From contig NZ_JXLA01000026.1 of NCBI RefSeq assembly GCF_001886185.1, forward strand, positions 1 to 64,000: a stretch of DNA of 64,000 bases, given 5' to 3'. Both the position numbers and the translations under genes were made by a program. Positions 30,953 through 41,943 of this stretch are shown one piece after another (position 1 is the stretch's first letter; the number at the start of each line of letters is the position of its first letter). The DNA comes from Enterococcus raffinosus (lineage in GTDB: Bacteria > Bacillota > Bacilli > Lactobacillales > Enterococcaceae). A model generated the notes under the pieces. The model ran no database searches and was not told the DNA's origin. It saw nothing but the letters and a program-made list of their open reading frames with translations.

Positions 30953-31765
30953 ATGAAAAAAGCATTGCTATTTGATCAAGGGATGCTTTCAAAAGATAGT
31001 TTATTTACCCCCTTTGCCCTAACAGACGTGTTTACTGAATTCAGCGGCGAGCAAGATCAGCCAATCATCCATTTTTGGCAGTTGCCTCAGACGTTAATCT
31101 TAGGGATGAAAGATAGTCGCGTGACTCATTTTAACGAAGCGTTAAAAACGGTTCATAAAAAAAAATATCATCTACTGTTGCGCAATGCAGGAGGATTAGG
31201 TGTAGTCAGTGATTCTGGAATTTTGAATGTTTCATTCATTTTGCCAAAAGATACGGTTACCACTTTATCAATCGATGATGGCTACGAAGCAATGGTAGAC
31301 TGGCTGAGACAGACCCGTTTTGGAAGCTTAGGGATAGAAGTTGGCGAAGTTACAGATTCATATTGTCCAGGAAAATATGATCTCTCAATTAATGGAAAAA
31401 AAATTGCGGGCATTGCCCAAAGGCGTGTAAAAGATGGCGTGGCAATAATGATGTATCTTAGTGTAGATGGCGACCAAAACATCAGAGGCGAGCTGGTGCG
31501 CGATTATTATAGAAGTGGATTACAGGAGCAGTTTGGCGCTCTCGGCTATCCACCTGTTAGGCCTGAAAGCATGACAACATTAAATGACTCAGCAGCATTT
31601 GATGTATCGATCGATCTAGTAAAGAAAGAATTATTACAAGCAATGCCTTATAGTGACCAAACAAGTTCCCTATCAGAATTTTACCAATTAGAAGAATATC
31701 AACGTCGTATTGAAAATATGCGGCAACGCAACATGATTATTCAGGAGGTACTCAATGACTTATAA
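30953..31765 (+). CDS. Lipoate/octanoate transferase, LipL-like
   Basis: 270 residues of the biotin/lipoate ligase fold. LLLRNAGGLGVVSDSG is the substrate-loop region (RRxxGG in the family), and DSYCPGKYDLSINGKKIAGIAQRR holds Cys138, the acyl-thioester residue of LipL, and Lys150. LipL of B. subtilis (YwfL) moves octanoate from GcvH to E2 subunits. This protein could do that or act as a lipoate transferase; the Cys favours the transferase over LplA ligase. AGGAAG ribosome site before the ATG. Overlaps the HD-domain gene by 11 bp, so the pair is co-expressed. Confidence 0.8.
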   Translation: MKKALLFDQGMLSKDSLFTPFALTDVFTEFSGEQDQPIIHFWQLPQTLILGMKDSRVTHFNEALKTVHKKKYHLLLRNAGGLGVVSDSGILNVSFILPKDTVTTLSIDDGYEAMVDWLRQTRFGSLGIEVGEVTDSYCPGKYDLSINGKKIAGIAQRRVKDGVAIMMYLSVDGDQNIRGELVRDYYRSGLQEQFGALGYPPVRPESMTTLNDSAAFDVSIDLVKKELLQAMPYSDQTSSLSEFYQLEEYQRRIENMRQRNMIIQEVLNDL

Positions 31766-33104
31766 ATATCAAATGCTCCCATTGGAAAAAGTATTTCGTG
31801 ATCCGGTGCATAATTATATTCATGTACAGCATCAAGTAATACTAGACTTGATCAATTCAAAAGAGGTACAAAGATTACGACGTATTAAGCAGTTAGGAAC
31901 AACGTCCTACACTTTTCATGGTGCAGAGCACAGCCGCTTTTCTCATTCACTAGGAGTCTACGATATCACGCGCAGAATCTGTGATATTTTCCAGCGAAAC
32001 TACTCTAAAGAAAAATATGGTAAAGATGGATGGGACGATTCCCATCGGTTAGTCGCACTATGTGCTGCATTGCTGCATGATGTTGGTCATGGCCCTTATT
32101 CTCATACATTTGAGCATATTTTTCACACCGATCACGAAGCATTAACCGTCGCCATCATTACTTCACCTGAAACAGAAGTATTTCAAATTTTAAATAATGT
32201 TGAAGAAGGTTTCCCAGAAAAAGTTGCAAGTGTGATCACTAAAACTTACGAGAATCCTCAAGTTGTTCAAATGATCTCTAGTCAAATTGACGCCGACCGA
32301 ATGGACTATTTATTAAGAGACGCCTATTATACAGGAACTGAATATGGAACATTTGATTTAACTCGAATTTTGCGTGTCATTCGTCCTTATGAAGGTGGTA
32401 TTGCTTTTTCCATGAATGGGATGCATGCTGTTGAGGACTATATCGTCAGCCGCTATCAAATGTATGTCCAAGTATATTTTCACTCAGTCTCACGCGCGAT
32501 GGAGGTGCTATTAGAGCATCTACTTGACCGCGCACACGAATTGTATCAAGAAGATGCGGAGATTTTTTCCTTCCATTCGCAATTTCTGATTCCTTTTTTA
32601 AGGCAAGATTTTTCTTTAGAGGACTATTTAAAATTGGATGATGGTGTCTTGAACACCTACTTTGCTCAATGGATGGAGGAACAAGACTTAATTTTAAGTG
32701 ACCTAGCTTACCGTTTTTTAAATCGTAAACCTTTAAAATCGATTACCGTTGATTCTAGTGCTAATCCCTTACTGACTGAAATGAAAGGATTAGTTGAAAA
32801 AGCTGGCTTTAACCCTCGTTATTATACAGCGATCAATTCAAGCTATGACCTGCCTTATGATCTTTACCACCCAGAAAAGGGCAGTCATCGAACACAGATT
32901 GAATTGATGCAAAAAGATGGATCATTAATCGAATTATCAAAGGCAAGTCAATTAGTCTCAGCGTTAACTGGTCAAGGACAGGGCGACGTTCGTTTCTATT
33001 ATCCAAAAGAAATGACACAACAAGATAGTAAAAATTCTGATTTATTCGATGATTACTATCAAGCATTTGCTAACCACATTTGGAATGGCGCGTTAATAGA
33101 ATAA
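31755..33104 (+). CDS. HD-domain dNTP triphosphohydrolase, YwfO type
   Basis: 449 residues, full length. HD superfamily metal site: His64 in RFSHSLGVYD, His108-Asp109 in ALLHDVGHGPYSHTFEH, and the distal Asp in QIDADRMDYLLRDAYYTG (about 186). This is the family of the Enterococcus faecalis dNTPase EF1143 and B. subtilis YwfO, which hydrolyses dNTPs to nucleosides and triphosphate under allosteric control by dGTP. Role: dNTP pool balance. Co-transcribed with the LipL-like gene through an 11-bp overlap. Confidence 0.9.
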   Translation: MTYKYQMLPLEKVFRDPVHNYIHVQHQVILDLINSKEVQRLRRIKQLGTTSYTFHGAEHSRFSHSLGVYDITRRICDIFQRNYSKEKYGKDGWDDSHRLVALCAALLHDVGHGPYSHTFEHIFHTDHEALTVAIITSPETEVFQILNNVEEGFPEKVASVITKTYENPQVVQMISSQIDADRMDYLLRDAYYTGTEYGTFDLTRILRVIRPYEGGIAFSMNGMHAVEDYIVSRYQMYVQVYFHSVSRAMEVLLEHLLDRAHELYQEDAEIFSFHSQFLIPFLRQDFSLEDYLKLDDGVLNTYFAQWMEEQDLILSDLAYRFLNRKPLKSITVDSSANPLLTEMKGLVEKAGFNPRYYTAINSSYDLPYDLYHPEKGSHRTQIELMQKDGSLIELSKASQLVSALTGQGQGDVRFYYPKEMTQQDSKNSDLFDDYYQAFANHIWNGALIE

Positions 33105-33110
33105 ATAGAA

Positions 33111-33138
33111 AAAACTTTCTGATCACTCAGAAAGTTTT
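33111..33138. terminator. Bidirectional terminator
   Basis: AAAACTTTCTGA / TCAGAAAGTTTT, 4-nt loop, T runs on both strands. Shared by the converging HD-domain and Nudix genes; it includes the Nudix stop codon. Confidence 0.95.
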
Positions 33139-33570
33139 TTTCTTCAACCATTCTTTCACGGCCCATTTGTGACTTCCGCGTTTTAGTAGTTCAATGGCTG
33201 TTTGCGGAGACTCCCAACTACTGTTATTTCCTTCTTCTAAAGGTGCAGAAACTTGCTTCCAGTTTTTTGCAGCATAGAAATAACCTGGATTATAAAAAAA
33301 GGTTCCACGATGGCGAGAATAAAAGTATTCATCTGCCTGTCCTAGATAATCTGACAGATCCACTTCAAAACCTAGTTCCTCCATCATTTCACGCTCGATA
33401 GCTTCTTCTTTTGTTTCGTTTCCTTCGATTTCTCCTCCAGGTAAAAAGTAAGCACCATTAGGAGCTTGTATAAGTGCGATTTTTTCATCCTCATTCATTA
33501 AAATCGCATAAGCTGCATAACGAGCTTGGTAGTCCTTTTCGGCTTCTTTTACGCCAAACACTGGGATCAT
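33127..33570 (-). CDS. Nudix hydrolase
   Basis: 147 residues. Complete Nudix box at 46-68 (G-x5-E-x7-RE-hydrophobic-x-EE-x-G-hydrophobic) within GGEIEGNETKEEA and REMMEELGF. Hydrolyses nucleoside diphosphates linked to another group; MutT-like cleaning of oxidised dNTPs is possible but substrate cannot be told. An ADP-ribose or 8-oxo-dGTP type is equally open. Single gene with AGGAGG ribosome site. Confidence 0.9.
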   Translation of the reverse strand: MIPVFGVKEAEKDYQARYAAYAILMNEDEKIALIQAPNGAYFLPGGEIEGNETKEEAIEREMMEELGFEVDLSDYLGQADEYFYSRHRGTFFYNPGYFYAAKNWKQVSAPLEEGNNSSWESPQTAIELLKRGSHKWAVKEWLKKKTF

Positions 33571-33707
33571 TAGTGTCCTCCTGCAAAATGTATTTACTTG
33601 TTAGTTTACATTAAAAAAAACTCATAAACAACCACTGAGCATAATTACTGGCAAATTGATTTTTTATGTTATCATAAACTTACTAATTAATAGGAGGATA
33701 CTTATCT

Positions 33708-34076
33708 ATGAAAATGGCACATACTTGTGTTCGAGTAAAAGACTTAGACGCATCAGTAAAATTCTATCAAGAAGCATTCGGTTTTGAAGAATCCCGCCGT
33801 CGTGATTTTCCAGATTCAAAATTTACTTTGGTTTATCTAACGTTACCAGGGGATGACTACGAGTTGGAGCTTACCTATAATTATGATCATGCCGCTTATG
33901 ATTTAGGTGATGGCTATGGACATATCGCAATTCGCTCAGAAGATATTGAAAAACTTCATCAAGAACAAAAAGCGAAAGGCTTCAATGTAACTGACATGAA
34001 AGGCTTACCTGGAACCGATCCTTCTTATTACTTCATTACAGATCCAGATGGCTATAAAATCGAAGTTATTCGTTAA
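33708..34076 (+). CDS. gloA: Lactoylglutathione lyase (glyoxalase I family)
   Basis: 122 residues, two VOC beta-alpha-beta-beta-beta modules. The four metal ligands of glyoxalase I are all present: His5 (MAHTCVRV), Glu54 (YELELTYN), His72 (GYGHIAI) and Glu119 (YKIEVIR). The enzyme isomerises the hemithioacetal of methylglyoxal and a thiol. Ligand set of the short Ni-type enzymes. Strong AGGAGG site; own terminator. Confidence 0.92.
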   Translation: MKMAHTCVRVKDLDASVKFYQEAFGFEESRRRDFPDSKFTLVYLTLPGDDYELELTYNYDHAAYDLGDGYGHIAIRSEDIEKLHQEQKAKGFNVTDMKGLPGTDPSYYFITDPDGYKIEVIR

Positions 34077-34085
34077 CACAACAAG

Positions 34086-34118
34086 AGAGTCCACTGTTAA
34101 AAGTGTGGACTCTTTTGA
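34086..34118 (+). terminator. Terminator of gloA
   Basis: AGAGTCCAC (34086-34094) pairs with GTGGACTCT (34105-34113), 10-nt loop, then TTTTGATTTTC. Confidence 0.9.
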
Positions 34119-34132
34119 TTTTCTTTAATATG

Positions 34133-34168
34133 AAAAAAAGTTCATTGGAAAATTCCAATGAACTTTTT
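34133..34168 (-). terminator. Terminator of ntpJ
   Basis: Minus strand stem AAAGTTCATTGG / CCAATGAACTTT with a 6-nt centre and T run, reaching the ntpJ stop. Confidence 0.9.
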
Positions 34169-35530
34169 TTAGCCAATTATGACACTCTCTTCTGGAAGTT
34201 TATAATGTCCACCATTCGCTTTCTTCATTAAACGCATAGTCAGTGAGAAGCCCACTGTTAAAATACCGACTCTACCAATATACATTAAGGCAATAATTAA
34301 AAGTTTTCCCATTAAACTTAAACTCGGGGTCAAGCCCATTGTAAGACCAACTGTGCCAAAAGCGGAGAAAGTCTCAAATAGTAAATACTCAATCCCCCGA
34401 AAACGTGGAAGTACTTCTGTAACCGACATGACCATTGTTACCGCAATACATAAGGTTAATGTAATGAAAAAAAGTGTAAGTGCTCGTGAAACAACTGACG
34501 GTCTAATCGTGCGATGAAACGCTTCTGCGTGTACCCGTCCCTTCAACATAGAAATTGTTTGAATGAGCAATACACCAAATGTTGTTGTTTTTAGCCCTCC
34601 TGCTGTTGATCCAGAAGTTCCGCCAATGAACATCAAAACGATTGTAAATAAAATACCCGCTTGACTGACATTCCCATAATCAACAGAAAAATATCCCGCA
34701 GTCCGGGCCGTTACTGACATGAAAAGCATATTTGCAAAACGATTGATTGGCGATGTATCATTAACAATAAAACGGCCCCCTGATTCAGAAACGTAAAAGA
34801 CAATGGTTCCGAAAACTAACAAACTAATTGACACCGTTAAAGCCAACTTACTATGAAGACTTAATTTCTTAGTTTTACGAAAGGCCATCAAATCCTGCCA
34901 AACAATAAACCCTAGTCCACCAGCAATGATTAATCCCGAAATTACTAATAACACGTACGCATTTCCTTGAAAACCAACTAGGCTATCACCAAATAAATCA
35001 AATCCAGCATTACAAAATGCCGAGATAGAGTGAAAAATAGCGTACCAAATGCCTTTTCCAATCCCATAAGTAGGAATAAAATCAACTGCCAATAAGATTG
35101 CTCCTAGCAGTTGAAAACCAATTGCAAAACGTAAAATATAGTACATCAGCTTAATCACGCCAGAAAGACCATCTAGGTTCAAGGACTCACTAATAATAAT
35201 CCGTGTCACCAAGCCAACTTTTCTTTTCATGACTGCAAAGAAAATAAAAGGCATCATCATAAATCCTAAACCACCTACTTCAATCAGACCTAAAATGATT
35301 AGTTGCCCACCCATATTCCAATGTTCACTGGTTGTCAACGTCGTTAGTCCAGTAACACAAGTTGCCGAAGTTGCTGTAAATAAGGCATCTATAAACGGAG
35401 TACCTTCTCCTGAGTTTGTGAACATAGGCAAGGTTAACAATACACTCCCAAATAAAATGATTCCTCCGAAACCCAAAGCAATAAATTGAATAGGGTAGAT
35501 TTTAAACGGCCAACGTTTTTCTTTATTCAT
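34169..35530 (-). CDS. ntpJ: Potassium uptake protein, KtrB/TrkH family
   Basis: 453 residues with about ten hydrophobic spans forming the four M1-P-M2 repeats of Ktr/Trk channels; selectivity-filter regions with conserved Gly include ATCVTGLTTL, SISAFCNAGFDLFG, TARTAGYFSVDYG and ETFSAFGTVGLTMG. In E. hirae NtpJ is a K+ (Na+-coupled) uptake subunit encoded at the end of the ntp operon, and this gene has the same position. It follows ntpD but is separated by an intrinsic terminator, so it is expressed by read-through or at a lower level. A KtrA-type regulator is not in this window. No ntpH-like frame is visible between ntpD and ntpJ. Confidence 0.92.
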   Translation of the reverse strand: MNKEKRWPFKIYPIQFIALGFGGIILFGSVLLTLPMFTNSGEGTPFIDALFTATSATCVTGLTTLTTSEHWNMGGQLIILGLIEVGGLGFMMMPFIFFAVMKRKVGLVTRIIISESLNLDGLSGVIKLMYYILRFAIGFQLLGAILLAVDFIPTYGIGKGIWYAIFHSISAFCNAGFDLFGDSLVGFQGNAYVLLVISGLIIAGGLGFIVWQDLMAFRKTKKLSLHSKLALTVSISLLVFGTIVFYVSESGGRFIVNDTSPINRFANMLFMSVTARTAGYFSVDYGNVSQAGILFTIVLMFIGGTSGSTAGGLKTTTFGVLLIQTISMLKGRVHAEAFHRTIRPSVVSRALTLFFITLTLCIAVTMVMSVTEVLPRFRGIEYLLFETFSAFGTVGLTMGLTPSLSLMGKLLIIALMYIGRVGILTVGFSLTMRLMKKANGGHYKLPEESVIIG

Positions 35531-35545
35531 AGATTCCTACCTTCA

Positions 35546-35575
35546 AAAAAAGGCACTACTTTCTCAAGTAGTACC
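35546..35575 (-). terminator. Terminator between ntpD and ntpJ
   Basis: Minus strand GGTACTACTT / AAGTAGTGCC (one G-U), 4-nt loop, then seven T. It covers the ntpD stop codon and would separate the ATPase genes from ntpJ. Confidence 0.9.
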
Positions 35576-36196
35576 CATATTTTTAACTTTAATCATTCGA
35601 GTCACTTCAGCACGTTCATTTTCTTCCAGCTTCATTTGGATAAAGTAGATGGTTTCTTCTAACTGTGGAATCGTCATATATTCCAGTGCATTCACACGAC
35701 GACGCGTCTTCTCAATTTCTTTTGCCATTAATTGACACGTTTTTTCAATTTCAGTTAACTCTAATAACTTTGGTAAAACTTCGGTGAATTTTTGTATACT
35801 CTGATCGAGGTCATCATTGGAATTCAAGAAACCATATTCCAATGGTCCATCTGATAATTCAGATTCGTGCTGAAAATTCATTATCGGCACCTTCACGCTC
35901 ATCACATCTTTTTCGATCACATCAAGAGATACACGCTCTTTAGGAACAGCTAACAATTCTTCAATATACTTATCATTTAATAATGCATCTGCTACTGAGA
36001 AACTCTTCATTGCCCGCTGCAGTTCTTCCTCAACTTCAGCACGCATTTTGTTATTCTTTTTGACCAATAGGATAAAACGCCGCATCAGCTCATCCTGCTT
36101 GTCCTTTAAAAGTTTATGTCCACGGCTCGCAGTTGTCAACTGCTTTTTTAATCGTGTGAGCTCCATCCGGGTTGGATTGACATTTAATTTCACCAT
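35564..36196 (-). CDS. ntpD: V-type ATPase subunit D (central stalk)
   Basis: 210 residues. Long paired N- and C-terminal helices typical of the rotor axle ([19 protein letters not shown] at the N-terminus, [19 protein letters not shown] at the C-terminal side). It rotates inside the A3B3 head and joins the c ring through NtpC and NtpG. Starts 4 bp after ntpB; last of the core ATPase genes. Confidence 0.95.
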   Translation of the reverse strand: MVKLNVNPTRMELTRLKKQLTTASRGHKLLKDKQDELMRRFILLVKKNNKMRAEVEEELQRAMKSFSVADALLNDKYIEELLAVPKERVSLDVIEKDVMSVKVPIMNFQHESELSDGPLEYGFLNSNDDLDQSIQKFTEVLPKLLELTEIEKTCQLMAKEIEKTRRRVNALEYMTIPQLEETIYFIQMKLEENERAEVTRMIKVKNMGTT

Positions 36197-36200
36197 AGGA

Positions 36201-37577
36201 TCAAGCTCCCTCTGTTAAATATTCGTCCAACATGTCATCTTTGATTCGTTTCAACTCAGTACGCGGCAGCATGGCTAACAGCTCCCAGCCAAGATCTAAA
36301 GTTTCTTCAATCGAACGATTTTCATAGAACCCTTGATTGACGTATTCTTCTTCAAATCGTTCCGCAAATTTTGCATAGATTTTGTCAACATCTGACAAAG
36401 CGGAATCACCTAAAACGACCGCTAACTCTTTTGCTTGTTTTCCTTGCGCATAGGCAGCAAAGAGCTGATTCATCGTCGGAGCATGATCCTTACGAGTTTT
36501 ACCTTCCCCTGTCCCTTTATCTTTTAGTCGAGAAAGAGAGGGCAAAACATCAATTGGTGGTTGAATTCCATTTTTATCTAATTCACGCGACAAAATAATT
36601 TGCCCTTCTGTAATGTAACCAGTTAAATCGGGAATCGGATGAGTCTTATCATCTTCAGGCATCGTAAGAATAGGAATCTGAGTAACCGAACCTTTTAAAC
36701 CACGAATACGACCAGCACGTTCATAAAGCGTAGCTAAGTTCGTATAAAGGTAACCTGGATAACCACGTCGACCAGGAACTTCTCTCCGTGCGGCGGATAT
36801 TTCACGCAAAGCTTCACAATAGTTAGTCATATCCGTCATAATAACCAATACGTGCATTCCTTTTTCATACGCTAAATACTCTGCAGCCGTCAATGCCATT
36901 CGAGGTGTTGCGATCCGCTCAATTGCCGGATCATTTGCCAAATTCATGAATACAACTGACCGGTCGATTGCTCCAGTCTGACGAAAATCTTCCATAAAGA
37001 ATTCAGCTTCTTCAAAAGTAATACCTATCCCGGCAAAAACTACCGCGAAGTCATCTTCTTTATTTAAAACGGTTGCCTGACGAGCAATTTGTGCTGCTAG
37101 CTCCTTGTGAGGCAAACCAAATCCTGAGAAAACTGGTAATTTCTGACCGCGAACCAACGTATTTAAATGGTCGATAGCAGAAATTCCCGTTTGAATAAAT
37201 TCATCAGGATAATCACGAGAAACTGGATTAATTACTTCACCATTAATATCAACATTTTTTTCTGCCAATATTTCTGGTCCACCATCTTTCGGTCGACCCA
37301 AACCGTCAAAAACGCGGCCAACCATATCTTCTGAAACACCTAGCTCTAATGGATGTCCTAAAAAACGTGCGGTTGATTCTTTCAAATTAATACCGCTAGT
37401 TCCCTCGAATATCTGTACTAATGCTTTGTCCTCATGAATTTCTAGTACTTGCCCTCGACGTAATTCCCCATTATTCAATCGAATTTCTAGTAGCTCTTCA
37501 TATTTGATGCCTTCCACTTTATCAATTGCCATCAAAGGTCCGACCACTTCATTGATGGTTCTGTATTCCTTAATCAT
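36201..37577 (-). CDS. ntpB: V-type ATPase subunit B
   Basis: 458 residues. Non-catalytic head subunit, partner of NtpA. Conserved [38 protein letters not shown] (degenerate P-loop), [20 protein letters not shown], and the arginine finger region near SRLKDKG. Overlaps ntpA by 8 bp, so coupled translation gives the 1:1 ratio needed for A3B3. Confidence 0.97.
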   Translation of the reverse strand: MIKEYRTINEVVGPLMAIDKVEGIKYEELLEIRLNNGELRRGQVLEIHEDKALVQIFEGTSGINLKESTARFLGHPLELGVSEDMVGRVFDGLGRPKDGGPEILAEKNVDINGEVINPVSRDYPDEFIQTGISAIDHLNTLVRGQKLPVFSGFGLPHKELAAQIARQATVLNKEDDFAVVFAGIGITFEEAEFFMEDFRQTGAIDRSVVFMNLANDPAIERIATPRMALTAAEYLAYEKGMHVLVIMTDMTNYCEALREISAARREVPGRRGYPGYLYTNLATLYERAGRIRGLKGSVTQIPILTMPEDDKTHPIPDLTGYITEGQIILSRELDKNGIQPPIDVLPSLSRLKDKGTGEGKTRKDHAPTMNQLFAAYAQGKQAKELAVVLGDSALSDVDKIYAKFAERFEEEYVNQGFYENRSIEETLDLGWELLAMLPRTELKRIKDDMLDEYLTEGA

Positions 37578-39351
37578 TGGTCATTCCTCCTTCTGCAATA
37601 ATCGCTTGAATTTCTGAAACGATATCTAAATGAATTTGATCCAGCTTCTCTAACTCATTCTCAGGGATATACTTACTTCGAGCAATTCTATCCCTTAATG
37701 TAACTGTCCCATCCATGATTTCTTTCAAATAGGTACCCAGCTCCAAAGCACGTTGACCTTCTTTATTAAAGGTTAAAATGTTTTGAATCATCTTGAATTG
37801 TTTTTCTCTCGAAGTAAACGTATCTATATCGTCAAAAGCATTTTGCTGCAAATAATCTTCACGCAACGATTTTGCAACTTCCAATGTCAAACGATCTTTT
37901 TCTGATAGCGAATCAATTCCGACTAAACGAACGATCTCATTCAATTCAGATTCCTTTTGTAGCATTCTCATACCATCTGCTACCATTTGTGACCAATTCG
38001 CCTGTAAATCATTGTCTAGATACTTACCAACTTCTGAAGAATATAAAGAATAGCTTTGCAGCCAGTCAATTGATGGAAAATGGCGTTGTTGCGCTAATGT
38101 AGCACTTAATCCCCAAAAGACTTTTACTACTCGTAATGTATTTTGAGTTACTGGCTCAGATGTATCACCACCAGATGGAGATACGGCACTAATAGCTGTG
38201 ATCGAACCTTCACGTCCATCATTTCCTAAAGCAATGACACGACCAGAGCGTTCATAATATTCCGCCAGACGACTTCCTAAATAAGCTGGATATCCTTCGT
38301 CTCCAGGCATTTCTTCTAAACGTCCACTCATTTCTCGTAACGCTTCTGCCCAGCGAGAAGTTGAATCGGCCATGATCGCAATATTGTAGCCCATATCACG
38401 GAAATATTCAGCAATGGTGATTCCCGTGTAGATTGAAGCTTCACGGGCAGCAACCGGCATGTTTGACGTATTAGCAATCAAGATTGTACGTTCCATCAAG
38501 GATTCTCCTGTAGTAGGATCAATCAATTCAGGAAATTCATTCAACACATCGGTCATTTCATTTCCACGTTCACCACAGCCTACATACACCACAAGGTCTA
38601 CATCGGCCCATTTAGCGATCTGATGCTGAACCACTGTTTTCCCAGCACCAAATGGCCCAGGTACTGCTGCTGCGCCTCCCTTTACAACTGGGAAAAAGGT
38701 ATCAATAACTCTTTGCCCAGTAATCATTGGCGCCTCTGGATTCAATTTCTCAGAAACAGGGCGTCCACGTCGAACGGGCCACTTTTGAAGCATTGAAAAT
38801 TCTTGAATACCATTTGGGGTTTCAATCACATACACGGTATCATCTATTGTAAACTCACCTGATGTAATTTTTTTCAAGGTTCCTTTAATTCCGTTTGGAA
38901 CCATGATTTTATGTGTAATGATTTTAGTCTCTTTGACTGTTCCTACTATGTCTCCGGCAGATACAGTGATCCCTTCTTCAACAGAAGCTTCAAACCACCA
39001 TTTTTTTGTATGATCTAAAGCTGGGATTTGGACTCCACGACTTAAAAAATTACTGTCAGTTTGATCTTTAAAAGTATCTAATGGTCGTTGAATCCCATCA
39101 AACATTTGAGAAACGATCCCTGGTCCTAATTCAACCGAAAGCGCCTCTCCTGTTGTCCTAACTGGTTCGCCTGGTCCGATTCCTGCGGTTTCTTCATAAA
39201 CCTGGATGGAAGCAACATCCCCACGCATCTCAATGATTTCGCCGATAACCCCAAGGTCACCTACGTAACAAATATCTTGAATGGCTGCTTGCTCCATATG
39301 TTCTGCCAATACTAATGGACCAGAAACTTTTATTATTCTACCTTCTTGCAA
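37570..39351 (-). CDS. ntpA: V-type ATPase catalytic subunit A
   Basis: 593 residues. Catalytic head subunit. Walker A GPFGAGKT at 232-239 with Lys238, catalytic Glu in the [13 protein letters not shown] region, and the bulge domain at about 110-200 that marks V/A-type A subunits. Hydrolyses ATP to drive Na+ (or H+) export through the membrane ring. Same residue numbers as the E. hirae enzyme. Coupled to ntpB by an 8-bp overlap. Confidence 0.98.
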   Translation of the reverse strand: MQEGRIIKVSGPLVLAEHMEQAAIQDICYVGDLGVIGEIIEMRGDVASIQVYEETAGIGPGEPVRTTGEALSVELGPGIVSQMFDGIQRPLDTFKDQTDSNFLSRGVQIPALDHTKKWWFEASVEEGITVSAGDIVGTVKETKIITHKIMVPNGIKGTLKKITSGEFTIDDTVYVIETPNGIQEFSMLQKWPVRRGRPVSEKLNPEAPMITGQRVIDTFFPVVKGGAAAVPGPFGAGKTVVQHQIAKWADVDLVVYVGCGERGNEMTDVLNEFPELIDPTTGESLMERTILIANTSNMPVAAREASIYTGITIAEYFRDMGYNIAIMADSTSRWAEALREMSGRLEEMPGDEGYPAYLGSRLAEYYERSGRVIALGNDGREGSITAISAVSPSGGDTSEPVTQNTLRVVKVFWGLSATLAQQRHFPSIDWLQSYSLYSSEVGKYLDNDLQANWSQMVADGMRMLQKESELNEIVRLVGIDSLSEKDRLTLEVAKSLREDYLQQNAFDDIDTFTSREKQFKMIQNILTFNKEGQRALELGTYLKEIMDGTVTLRDRIARSKYIPENELEKLDQIHLDIVSEIQAIIAEGGMTND

Positions 39352-39364
39352 GTTATTAGCTCCT

Positions 39365-39676
39365 TTATAAAATATTCTGTCCGACTGCCCGCTCTACTTG
39401 TCCTTGTATCATGGACTTACCGATTCCTAACGTTCCTTCATGATTAGGAATCAGAACGATTGCCGGAATCATCTTTTCTTCATAACGTTTAATTGTTTCG
39501 GGAACAAGCTGAGCAAACTCTTCCGTAATATAAATGATGCCATAATCATTTTGGGCCATTTCTTCAATTTGCTGACGAATGACCTGTTTATCCTTTATCG
39601 TTCGAGTATCAAAATCAAAGAGTTTAAAAGGCAAGACAGAATCTTTGTCACCAATCGCACCAATTTTATGTGCCAT
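39365..39676 (-). CDS. ntpG: V-type ATPase subunit F (NtpG)
   Basis: 103 residues from the ATG at 39676 ([17 protein letters not shown]); a GTG three codons upstream (39685) is also possible because the ribosome site (AGAGGA) lies closer to it. Small Rossmann-like stalk subunit ([30 protein letters not shown]) that binds NtpD in the rotor. Overlaps the end of ntpC by about 11 bp. Confidence 0.88.
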   Translation of the reverse strand: MAHKIGAIGDKDSVLPFKLFDFDTRTIKDKQVIRQQIEEMAQNDYGIIYITEEFAQLVPETIKRYEEKMIPAIVLIPNHEGTLGIGKSMIQGQVERAVGQNIL

Positions 39677-40661
39677 ATGTCTCACGCATCCTCTCTCTCA
39701 TTTGTTCTTCCGTCAATCCAATTCGTTTGCCAGTAATAATTAGACGAAGATTTTTTGTTTCGATCGACTTTGCATTCAAAAGAGCAAGTACTGGCAGAGG
39801 ACCAAAAGCGTGTGTCTGCGCAGTTTCATAAAAGCTTGTTAAATAGTCGTCACAAAGTCTTTCCAATTGACTTAAATCAATTGTGCTGCCTTCAATACTT
39901 GGTTCAATGATTTCACCGTAAGAGGTTGTCCTAAGGTAATTAATCAATTGATCTGATCCAAGCTCAACACAATCCAATAATTCTTCTTTTGGAATACTTC
40001 CATGGCTGGATAAAGCTGTCGACATGAAATTACGACTTCTTTTTTGTTTAATCCCACGAGCAACCATCAAAATATTCGTGAAGTCAATGAAGCTGACAAC
40101 TTCCTTCAAAAGTTCCGGCTCGTTTATTTTATCAGCTACTTTTCGCTGGCAATATAAATATTTACGATCCAAAATAATATCGATCCCCTGTAAGCTATTA
40201 GATTCTTCAAAATGCTCACGGACTTCCTGAATACTTTCAAGTAAAATTGCCGGCAATCCACTCGCCATTCCAGTACGAATAGCCGTCTTGATTTGCTCTA
40301 ATGAATAAAAACCATCATAAATGTAAAGGTCATCAAAATTTTGATCTAATAAATCAGCTTTGATCAACGCTTTGAGGTTATGGAAAGTAAAACGCATTGT
40401 GTAAATCCAAATAACGTCTGGATCAGGGACAATTTTAACCAACTCTGTCAATAAATCTTCTTGCGCCTGACCTAAAGCTACTTCGAAGCTATCAAAAAAA
40501 TTATCAGTTAGATAGTCACCATAAATAGTCCCTCTGAAAAGAGCCTCAATTTCCGATAAATCATTTGCTTTGATCATTCGAGTCATTAGCTCAGGTGTCA
40601 ATAGTTCTAATTCTTTCAAACGAACCAGTGGATTCAATTCATGATACGTAGATTGCTTCAT
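39666..40661 (-). CDS. ntpC: V-type ATPase subunit C/d (rotor socket)
   Basis: 331 residues, all helical, related to the yeast d subunit. It caps the proteolipid ring and connects it to NtpD/NtpG. Family features: start with [35 protein letters not shown] and repeated three-fold helical segments. Follows ntpE by 57 bp. Confidence 0.92.
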   Translation of the reverse strand: MKQSTYHELNPLVRLKELELLTPELMTRMIKANDLSEIEALFRGTIYGDYLTDNFFDSFEVALGQAQEDLLTELVKIVPDPDVIWIYTMRFTFHNLKALIKADLLDQNFDDLYIYDGFYSLEQIKTAIRTGMASGLPAILLESIQEVREHFEESNSLQGIDIILDRKYLYCQRKVADKINEPELLKEVVSFIDFTNILMVARGIKQKRSRNFMSTALSSHGSIPKEELLDCVELGSDQLINYLRTTSYGEIIEPSIEGSTIDLSQLERLCDDYLTSFYETAQTHAFGPLPVLALLNAKSIETKNLRLIITGKRIGLTEEQMRERMRETYGT

Positions 40662-40718
40662 TCAATGCCTCCTAATTCGTATTTTTTAACAAACTCTATA
40701 AATAAAGTCTACATTTTA

Positions 40719-41303
40719 CTAGTCAAAAAGTGATTCGGCCACTTGGAAACTCTCACGCTGTTGAATCTCTCCAACCAGACTTTGATAAAGAAAGTTGTAT
40801 TGCACACCCTCTTTATCTAGAATAAATCCTGCTTGACCTTCAATAGTTCCTTCTCCAAAATCTAGACGATAAGAGAGTCTTCTATTTTGCTCGATAAGCC
40901 ACTCATTTGAAAATACAGTTTGTGATTTTTCTCCGGGAATAAACGTCAAGTCCCCCTGTAATTGCATCTTTTCTAAAGCATGATGAGCAAATTTTTGCTG
41001 TTCTTCGGTAGACCAGTCTTCCATCTGAATAACAGCATCAGCAAAGACGCGTTCCAATATCGCTTGTTTTTGATTTAAAATCATTTGTTTTTGAGCAATC
41101 TGCTGCCGATTTGTAGCCTGCTTGTAGTTGTTTTCTAGATTTTTCAAGCTTTTTTCCAAGCGTTTTTGATGTTCTATTTCTATTTCTGATAGTTCCGCCT
41201 GAAACTCTTGATCAATCCGATTCGTCTCTTTTTCTTTCAACTGAAGCTGTTCTAATTCAGCCTGCTGATTCAATTGCTCGACTATCTTTTCGATTGCTTC
41301 CAT
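40719..41303 (-). CDS. ntpE: V-type ATPase subunit E (peripheral stalk)
   Basis: 194 residues. Long N-terminal coiled coil (Glu/Gln/Lys-rich, 1-100) and a C-terminal globular head that binds NtpB. With NtpF it forms the stator. Preceded by a 151-bp non-coding gap after ntpK, the largest inside the ATPase genes, with an imperfect inverted repeat (41345-41387). Confidence 0.9.
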   Translation of the reverse strand: MEAIEKIVEQLNQQAELEQLQLKEKETNRIDQEFQAELSEIEIEHQKRLEKSLKNLENNYKQATNRQQIAQKQMILNQKQAILERVFADAVIQMEDWSTEEQQKFAHHALEKMQLQGDLTFIPGEKSQTVFSNEWLIEQNRRLSYRLDFGEGTIEGQAGFILDKEGVQYNFLYQSLVGEIQQRESFQVAESLFD

Positions 41304-41344
41304 TAAAAAACTCCTTATTCGTACTAAGGTATTTATCTTTTCAG

Positions 41345-41387
41345 TAAGAAAAAATAATTCCGATTCTTATGACGTAAATTATTCTTA
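41345..41387 (-). repeat. Inverted repeat in the ntpK-ntpE gap
   Basis: AATTATTCTTA (41377-41387) can pair with TAAGAA-AAAA-TAATT (41345-41359) in the mRNA. It lies between the proteolipid gene and the stalk genes and may protect the 3' end of a processed ntpF-I-K message or cause partial termination, raising proteolipid output. Confidence 0.35.
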
Positions 41388-41454
41388 TCTTTTATAGTTT
41401 TAGCGTGTTTATATCTTTCCTAAACAGTCATCTGCTAAATAAGGATAAATATTT

Positions 41455-41928
<474 letters not shown>

Positions 41929-41943
41929 TTAAAATTCCTCCAA

